Of a stretch of DNA of 64,000 bases, positions 58,934-64,000 are shown piece by piece (positions within the stretch are counted from its first letter, which is position 1; each line of letters begins with the position of its first letter). Below the pieces are notes generated by a model. That model saw nothing but the letters and a program-made list of their open reading frames with translations, had not been told where the DNA came from and ran no database searches. Location of the stretch: positions 1,240,001 through 1,304,000 of the forward strand of contig CBDCWQ010000021.1 in NCBI GenBank assembly GCA_965223435.1. The letters are read 5' to 3'. Origin of the DNA: CBDCWQ01 sp965223435. Its GTDB lineage: Bacteria > Myxococcota > Kuafuiibacteriia > Kuafuiibacteriales > Kuafuiibacteriaceae. The position numbers and the translations under genes were made by a program.

Positions 58934-61900
58934 TTCCTGCCGCCCCGCTCACTGCTTTGCGGTTGCCCTCATAGAGGTCCTGCAAGATGCGCGAGGTCTC
59001 GCGGGGTCGAAGGCCTAGCTGCTCCCATGCGGCGACGAGAACCTCGGCCGTGCCAGCAGGGGTTGCGTGCCCAAGCGTGAACGTGCGCTCTTGAAGCTCT
59101 GGCTGCACGGAGCCCGCCGCCTCAAAGGCCTCTGCCACACGCCGCGCCTCCGCTTCGTTGGCAAACCGAGTCCCCGGTGCATCGACACCACCGGACTCCG
59201 TTACCCATAGCGAAGCTCGGGACTCGTCTTGTCTGGCTCGGATACGCACACACCAACTCTGCGTAGGGCCATCAGAGTTGTGCTCGTGCTCGTCGATCAG
59301 TTGAAGTAGGGCGGCGCGAACGCGACCGATGCCGTGATTCCAATTCTGGCCCTTCTGCGTCATACGGTCGCGAACGGCTTCTGACATGATCTTCCCGATG
59401 GCCTTGTCGATTACACAACGTGTGACAGCAGCCTGCGCGCGGTGACTTCGCTCCCAGGGCACGCGCGCTGCGAAGCCCTGCTTCAATGCGCTGTCGGTTA
59501 CCTCGTGAAAGATCATCCTGGTGACGCTGAGGCCATCGAGTGCGCAATGACCACGCAGCTCCTCCACTACGTGCCAGCCAATCGCATCCCCCTCCCGGTC
59601 GTCGTCGGTGGCGATGACCAGCTCGTCCATATCGACGAGCAACTCAGAAAGACGCGAGACGATGGCCTGTTTGGTCGCATCCACCCGCCAACGAACGTGA
59701 CCAGTCGACGGGTTCAGATCCTCGATCTCTCGAAAATGACCCTCTGTCGCTACCACAACACAGTCTCTCCCCAGCGCCGCCTGCACGTGCTGCACCTTGC
59801 CTGGGCTTTCGACGACAACGACGCGGCGAGGATAGAGACGCTGCCCAAACTTCTTCATGTACCGCCCGAGCACCGCGCTCGGTTTGCAGTTGCCTGGGGG
59901 TTCGGCCCGCTTGGAAAAGAAAAGCCCGGGATGCCCAAAGAGAACGAAGGTATCTTTGGCCCTCGATATCGCCACATTGAGCATGTCGGGATTGGCGTCC
60001 ATAAACGGTGAGCCACCATCGTCCGGGGTGTTGGTTGCCGAGAAGAGCACAAGCGGTCGCTCAGCGCCCTGAAGCTTGTGCACTGTGCCCAACTTCATGC
60101 GAGCCAAGACGTCAGACGCGTCGGCATGGCCACGTTGCTGCAGTTCTGAACGCAGGCTGCGCGCCAGGTGACGGCACTGCTCTGAAAACGGTGCCACAAT
60201 ACCAACGAGGTCACCGAGGTCACGATAGCCCTCATCTGTCGGTCGGAGTCGCTCGTCCCCCTTGCAGTTGTAGTACGCCTCGATAGCTACCTGGTTGTCC
60301 AAGAGCCAAGTGATCAGTTCGTCCGCTTCAATGCGATTGACTACGCTGCCGTTCTCCCGAGACGCTCGGCCGTCGCATTCCACGTAGGACATCGGGTGAA
60401 ACATCCTGCGTGGGTCTTCGGGGATCATGGGAATCAACGGCCGCAGGCTGTCGTATACGAGCCGGTTGCAGAATTCGATGATGGTTGGTCTGCAACGGTA
60501 GTGACGCACCAGTGTGATGCCGCGGCCATCGGTGTCGGAGTACGCAGACGCCTTTTGGGCCGCGGCCATCGCGCTCCCGGTGCTCGCTCGAATCCCGCCC
60601 TCCGACAGGTAGTCTGCTTGCGTGTGCAGGCCGGTTCGTTGCAAGAAGCCCATGTCTTGAGGTGCTCCGACTCGCCAAATGGGTTTGAGCTGCTCCACGT
60701 CGCCAACGACAATAGCCCGTTTCGCGAGTGCGAATAGCCCCACAGACACCGAGGGGTCGGCCTGCCCGGCTTCATCGATGATCAGCAGATCGGCGCTGGA
60801 GAGTGCCAGTTCCGAAGACGTCTCCTTGAACAGGGACGGAAGAGTGTAGACTGTCCCCACGACCACGGGCGCAAGCATGCATTGCCTGTACAGGCCTGCT
60901 GCGCGGCTTTCGTTCTTGCCATTTGCCCGCTCGGTTTCAACCAGCCACCGTCCTTCCCAATACCTTGCGGCGATATCGAACGCCCGACGCCGCAACGTGC
61001 GGTCGAGCAGCTGGTCCAAGAAATCATACGCGGAGGCAGCTGCCTCACTGCCACCTGTAGCGATGGCTGCGCCTAGCTTGGCCCCTTGTTCCCGGTCGAA
61101 TGACCCGCCTGCGGCCTCGCCACTAAGCCCTGTGTGCAGACCGTCGGCCCACCGCACCGCGTTTTCGGCTGTGAGGAAGGAAGCCACCAACGCTTCATAC
61201 CAGGCGAGTAGCGCTTCTAGTTCCGCGACATCGGCCGCCAGGCTCGTCGCGCGATTGATCCACTTGCCCTCGGCGGCATTGATTTGTGCGACGCGCCCGT
61301 CAAGCCGCTGCCGCTTGGACTCAATAGTAGCAAGCTCAACCCTCCACGAAGATAGGGCTTGGTCCGCTGACTTGAGCAATCCAAAGTCATCTGCGGGTAG
61401 CTCGGCTACCCCGGTGCTCGGCTCAAGGAGCGCGACCAGGGACCGCCGTTGCTGTTTGACAATCTGCCTGCGGATCCAGGCCACGAACCGGGCGATCAGG
61501 CTGGTTGGTGCCACAAGTTGCCCGGATCCACGAACACGCAGGGCTAACTGTGTTCCACGGCGTTCGCTTTGCTTAAGGGCGTCTGCCTGGCGAGACAGCT
61601 CTGCGCGCCTTTGGGCAATTCGCTTATCCCGGCGAGCCTTTTTCTCGAGTCTCGTTCGCGCGGCCCGCCGCTCGGCAAGGCCCCCCGAACGCAGTAACGT
61701 TTCCACGCGCTTCGCGGTATGCAGCGCCTCGGGGAGCGTGAACGCTGCCGGGTGCCCTGGTTGGCTGCGATAGGTTGCCAGCAGGCGTAATTCGGACAAG
61801 AGGACACCACATGCCTCCGTCAGGCCCGCCACTCCAGCGTGCTCGGAGTACACGTGGCGGAACGCCCGCAGATATGCTCCGCGCAGCGACTGAACGGCGT

Positions 61901-63434
61901 GCTCTTGTTCCAGGCGCTCGCCGAGACCTGCGGCAGCGCCTGAGAACTCCCACGTGTTGCCGCGGCCTCGGCCAAGGATCTGATAGCTCTGGAACTCCTC
62001 CTTCTCGGCGGCGCTACGAGACGCGAAATACCAGCCGTAGGATTGAACCAATGGCAACCACCGGGACCCGATGGTGTGCTCGCCGCTGCTGTCTGCGATG
62101 TCGCCAAAAGCCTTGATGATGTTCGTGACAGCCTGATTCGTTGCCGACGACGCCACGACTACGGGTGGTGTGGGGTGCTCCCCCTCGAGGGTGGCATTCA
62201 CCAGCGTGGTGGCGATGATACCTTGAAGGCAGGCTGTCTTACCTGTCCCCGGCGGGCCGCTTACCGCCAGCGCCTTACCTTCCGGAGTTGCGAGAAGGTG
62301 CTGCAGACCTTCACGCTGGCTTGGATCAAGCCCAAAGGTGGAGCTCATGTGACCTGTGTGTTTTAGGGCAAGCCGACGCCTTTCCTCTCGTGGCAGTGGT
62401 GGCTGTGGCTCTTTGCGCGCGCAGATCGACGAATACAGCGCTGCCGCTTTGGCACCCGAGTCCAGCGTCAACTGGTTGTAGAGCGCCTTGAGATGCAGCA
62501 CCATGGCGTCGTTGCGCTCATAGGGAACGGCCCACACCGAGAATGGCTTGCCTCGTTCCGTCGCATACTCGCGAAGGTTGGTATGGTCCTCGTTGAGCGC
62601 CGCAAAGAAATCGTTTGTCGCCTCCCAGATGGTCGTCCAGGATCCATCGTCGGGCCAATCCAGCGTTGCCTGCACCTCGTGGAGGCCTTCCAGCGATCCG
62701 AGGATGGGTGACCTGGGCTGGTCTTGAGGCTCGAAATAGGCCTCGTTGATAACGGGAGGTATATCGGGCGCGGCCACCAGGCGTCCGTCTCGCTGCAACA
62801 GCGCGGGCAGCACCAGCACAACGCCGCGTTTATCGCTCTTACGAGCTGAGGGGAATCCACACGCCAGGAAAATTCCAACAGTCGGCTCTGGCTCTTTTGT
62901 TTCGTCCTTCGCATCGGTCGTGTCGGCCGGCTCAAGCGGAAACGGCGACGCATCTTGCAGCTCCTTCGCCTCGTCCCAAAAGGCCTCCAAGACCTTGGTC
63001 TCCCGCTGGAGCTTACCCGACTCGATCTCATCAAATGTGAGATTCTCCAGGCGCAGCTTGTTGTTGCCCATCTCATCGGGGCTCGCCTGCTCGAGTAGGC
63101 TCAGGTAGTAGCGAGCAACCTTTGCCGGCAGCCCCTTCGGCGGCGCGTGGCGAGGGAGCTCGGAGATAGGCAACCACTGGCGAAACTTGCGCCAGTCCAT
63201 TTCGGTGGGGACCCACCACCTCCTATTCTCCCAGTCCCAACGCGCTCCGAGCGCCTTGGCGTCGTCTTTCTCCCACCTGGGCGTCTCCAAATAGAGCACA
63301 CCGTTCTTGAAGCATGCGTGCAGCGGCTTTGGGAGATGCTTCGGCGGTTTTGCCTTGGTGTCGCGGGGCAGCGGGTATCTGTTGCCTCGGCCCTTGTTCG
63401 TTGGCTCAAGTCCCGTCTGCTGGTGCCTGGTCAC
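58914..63434 (-). CDS. SF1 helicase-topoisomerase IA (TOPRIM) fusion
   Basis: The 1506-residue protein starts with a DUF5710 domain (YLETPRWEKDDAKALGARWD near residue 50). An SF1 Upf1/Dna2-like helicase follows: Walker A VSGPPGTGKT near 390, a long helical insert, LLIIDEAGQAD near 885, VRHYRC, and NVAISRAKDTF near 1153. A topoisomerase IA N-terminal part comes last: TOPRIM VVVVESPGK near 1203, ATDDDREGDAIG near 1273, GIGRVRAALLQLIDEHE, and RETSRILQDLYEG near the end. It stops at GGG TGA C just before the active-site Tyr motif, which continues in the +1 frame. The GTG start overlaps the upstream gene (GTGA). Confidence 0.87.
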   Translation of the reverse strand: MTRHQQTGLEPTNKGRGNRYPLPRDTKAKPPKHLPKPLHACFKNGVLYLETPRWEKDDAKALGARWDWENRRWWVPTEMDWRKFRQWLPISELPRHAPPKGLPAKVARYYLSLLEQASPDEMGNNKLRLENLTFDEIESGKLQRETKVLEAFWDEAKELQDASPFPLEPADTTDAKDETKEPEPTVGIFLACGFPSARKSDKRGVVLVLPALLQRDGRLVAAPDIPPVINEAYFEPQDQPRSPILGSLEGLHEVQATLDWPDDGSWTTIWEATNDFFAALNEDHTNLREYATERGKPFSVWAVPYERNDAMVLHLKALYNQLTLDSGAKAAALYSSICARKEPQPPLPREERRRLALKHTGHMSSTFGLDPSQREGLQHLLATPEGKALAVSGPPGTGKTACLQGIIATTLVNATLEGEHPTPPVVVASSATNQAVTNIIKAFGDIADSSGEHTIGSRWLPLVQSYGWYFASRSAAEKEEFQSYQILGRGRGNTWEFSGAAAGLGERLEQEHAVQSLRGAYLRAFRHVYSEHAGVAGLTEACGVLLSELRLLATYRSQPGHPAAFTLPEALHTAKRVETLLRSGGLAERRAARTRLEKKARRDKRIAQRRAELSRQADALKQSERRGTQLALRVRGSGQLVAPTSLIARFVAWIRRQIVKQQRRSLVALLEPSTGVAELPADDFGLLKSADQALSSWRVELATIESKRQRLDGRVAQINAAEGKWINRATSLAADVAELEALLAWYEALVASFLTAENAVRWADGLHTGLSGEAAGGSFDREQGAKLGAAIATGGSEAAASAYDFLDQLLDRTLRRRAFDIAARYWEGRWLVETERANGKNESRAAGLYRQCMLAPVVVGTVYTLPSLFKETSSELALSSADLLIIDEAGQADPSVSVGLFALAKRAIVVGDVEQLKPIWRVGAPQDMGFLQRTGLHTQADYLSEGGIRASTGSAMAAAQKASAYSDTDGRGITLVRHYRCRPTIIEFCNRLVYDSLRPLIPMIPEDPRRMFHPMSYVECDGRASRENGSVVNRIEADELITWLLDNQVAIEAYYNCKGDERLRPTDEGYRDLGDLVGIVAPFSEQCRHLARSLRSELQQRGHADASDVLARMKLGTVHKLQGAERPLVLFSATNTPDDGGSPFMDANPDMLNVAISRAKDTFVLFGHPGLFFSKRAEPPGNCKPSAVLGRYMKKFGQRLYPRRVVVVESPGKVQHVQAALGRDCVVVATEGHFREIEDLNPSTGHVRWRVDATKQAIVSRLSELLVDMDELVIATDDDREGDAIGWHVVEELRGHCALDGLSVTRMIFHEVTDSALKQGFAARVPWERSHRAQAAVTRCVIDKAIGKIMSEAVRDRMTQKGQNWNHGIGRVRAALLQLIDEHEHNSDGPTQSWCVRIRARQDESRASLWVTESGGVDAPGTRFANEAEARRVAEAFEAAGSVQPELQERTFTLGHATPAGTAEVLVAAWEQLGLRPRETSRILQDLYEGNRKAVSGAAGSGNGGG

Positions 63435-63844
63435 GAGTTTCCCTCCACACTAACCATCACATCGAGACCCGCAGTGAGCGCAACACGCCGCGGCCAATCA
63501 GCGGACTTCGTGGTCATGTTTGCCCGCGCGGAGTAGGATAGCGGCCGCTCAGTGGTCCTATAATGTTCGAGAGCGCGCACGGGGGGTGGGAGATGAGGGG
63601 CCGCGTGATAGACCGTTGGAATGTTACCGCTAGAGTGCGGAATCCCAGCCACAAAGTCACGCTTGATGCGTCTGCGCTCGAGAAAGTTGGCGGCGCGGTA
63701 CTCTTCGTCGATGTTCTCGAGAAACGCTACGGCGCTGGGGCCTATGCATAGTGCAAAGGCTTTCGCGTCGTACTCCGAGATTTGTCCGGACGCGTTAAGA
63801 GCTTTTTGCGCTTTCCTGACAAATTTCTCTCTATCTAGGGTCAC
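63431..63844 (-). CDS. Unknown protein, first gene of the helicase-topoisomerase operon
   Basis: This 137-residue frame (VTLDREKFVRKAQKALNASG) opens with GTG at 63844 and overlaps the helicase start by 4 nt, so it is probably translated with it. The first 60 residues are helical and well behaved; the second half (YHAAPHLPPPVRALEHY) looks less ordered. I recognise no domain. Confidence 0.5.
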   Translation of the reverse strand: MTLDREKFVRKAQKALNASGQISEYDAKAFALCIGPSAVAFLENIDEEYRAANFLERRRIKRDFVAGIPHSSGNIPTVYHAAPHLPPPVRALEHYRTTERPLSYSARANMTTKSADWPRRVALTAGLDVMVSVEGNS

Positions 63845-63904
63845 GATACAGTGCTAGATCAGACAGGGGAACTGTCACAAATCAAGTCTTATCTGCTCGA
63901 TTGG

Positions 63905-64000
63905 CTGGGAAGCTGACCACCCATTTGGCACGATGTTGACCAGGGTCTTTGCTCGAAGTTGACGACCCATTTGGCATGAAGTTGACCAGGTGTTTGCCCT
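63905..64000. repeat. IS21-type end repeats at the right edge
   Basis: GCTGACCACCCATTTGGCA, GTTGACCAGGG, AGTTGACGACCCATTTGGCA and AGTTGACCAGG are tandem subterminal repeats as at IS21 ends. The rest of the element would lie beyond the window. They are similar to 40826-40866 in inverse orientation. Confidence 0.7.

Overview
The window looks like the chromosome of a GC-rich member of the Myxococcota or a related deltaproteobacterial lineage. This is inferred from an AglZ-like pseudo-receiver/coiled-coil protein, a BamD lipoprotein, a carboxynorspermidine pathway, a CxxCH lipoprotein, a PD40/beta-barrel peptidase-like protein and frequent GTG/TTG starts. No rRNA or species marker is present, so the placement is tentative.

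Region 1 (1-29.5 kb) is ordinary, densely packed core chromosome. It holds a GNAT/epimerase pair, a secreted cytochrome-like lipoprotein flanked by a 20-bp direct repeat, a class A PBP, the AglZ-like protein, BamD, a DUF368 polyprenyl-phosphate transporter, a large envelope protein, Hsp33, both GTP cyclohydrolases (FolE and RibA), carboxynorspermidine decarboxylase and dehydrogenase, a GlcD-type flavoenzyme, a DsbA-like lipoprotein, an FHA-GGDEF diguanylate cyclase, an RlmK-like methyltransferase, a rhomboid protease and a tRNA-Asn with a clear promoter.

Region 2 (29.5-64 kb) is an accessory island of lower coding density with many transposase remnants (IS481/IS3-like and IS21-like). It carries a Hachiman defence pair (HamA nuclease and HamB helicase) with a small excisionase-type HTH protein. 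It also carries an Mrr-nuclease/P-loop NTPase (Avs/STAND-like) overlapping a HEPN-like partner. At the right end is an operon of SF1 helicase-TOPRIM/topoisomerase IA, HNH nuclease, SMI1/KNR4-like protein, topoisomerase IA remainder and an unknown protein.

The most unusual part is a minus-strand tRNA array (40.1-45.5 kb) of more than 30 tRNA or tRNA-like genes, with a small peptidyl-tRNA-hydrolase-II-like gene inside it. Nine of these tRNAs are interrupted in the T-loop, between positions 55 and 56, by related 58-59 nt elements (one shortened to 41 nt). The elements share a hairpin followed by a predicted H-type pseudoknot whose helices show compensatory changes between copies. I know of no described bacterial intron or insertion of this kind.

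A second unusual feature is in the helicase-topoisomerase operon. The topoisomerase active-site motif (ITYPRVD) lies only in the +1 frame, directly after a GGG UGA C stop context, so the catalytic protein needs a +1 frameshift or has been broken by one base. The rest of the topoisomerase is separated from it by the HNH/SMI1 pair.
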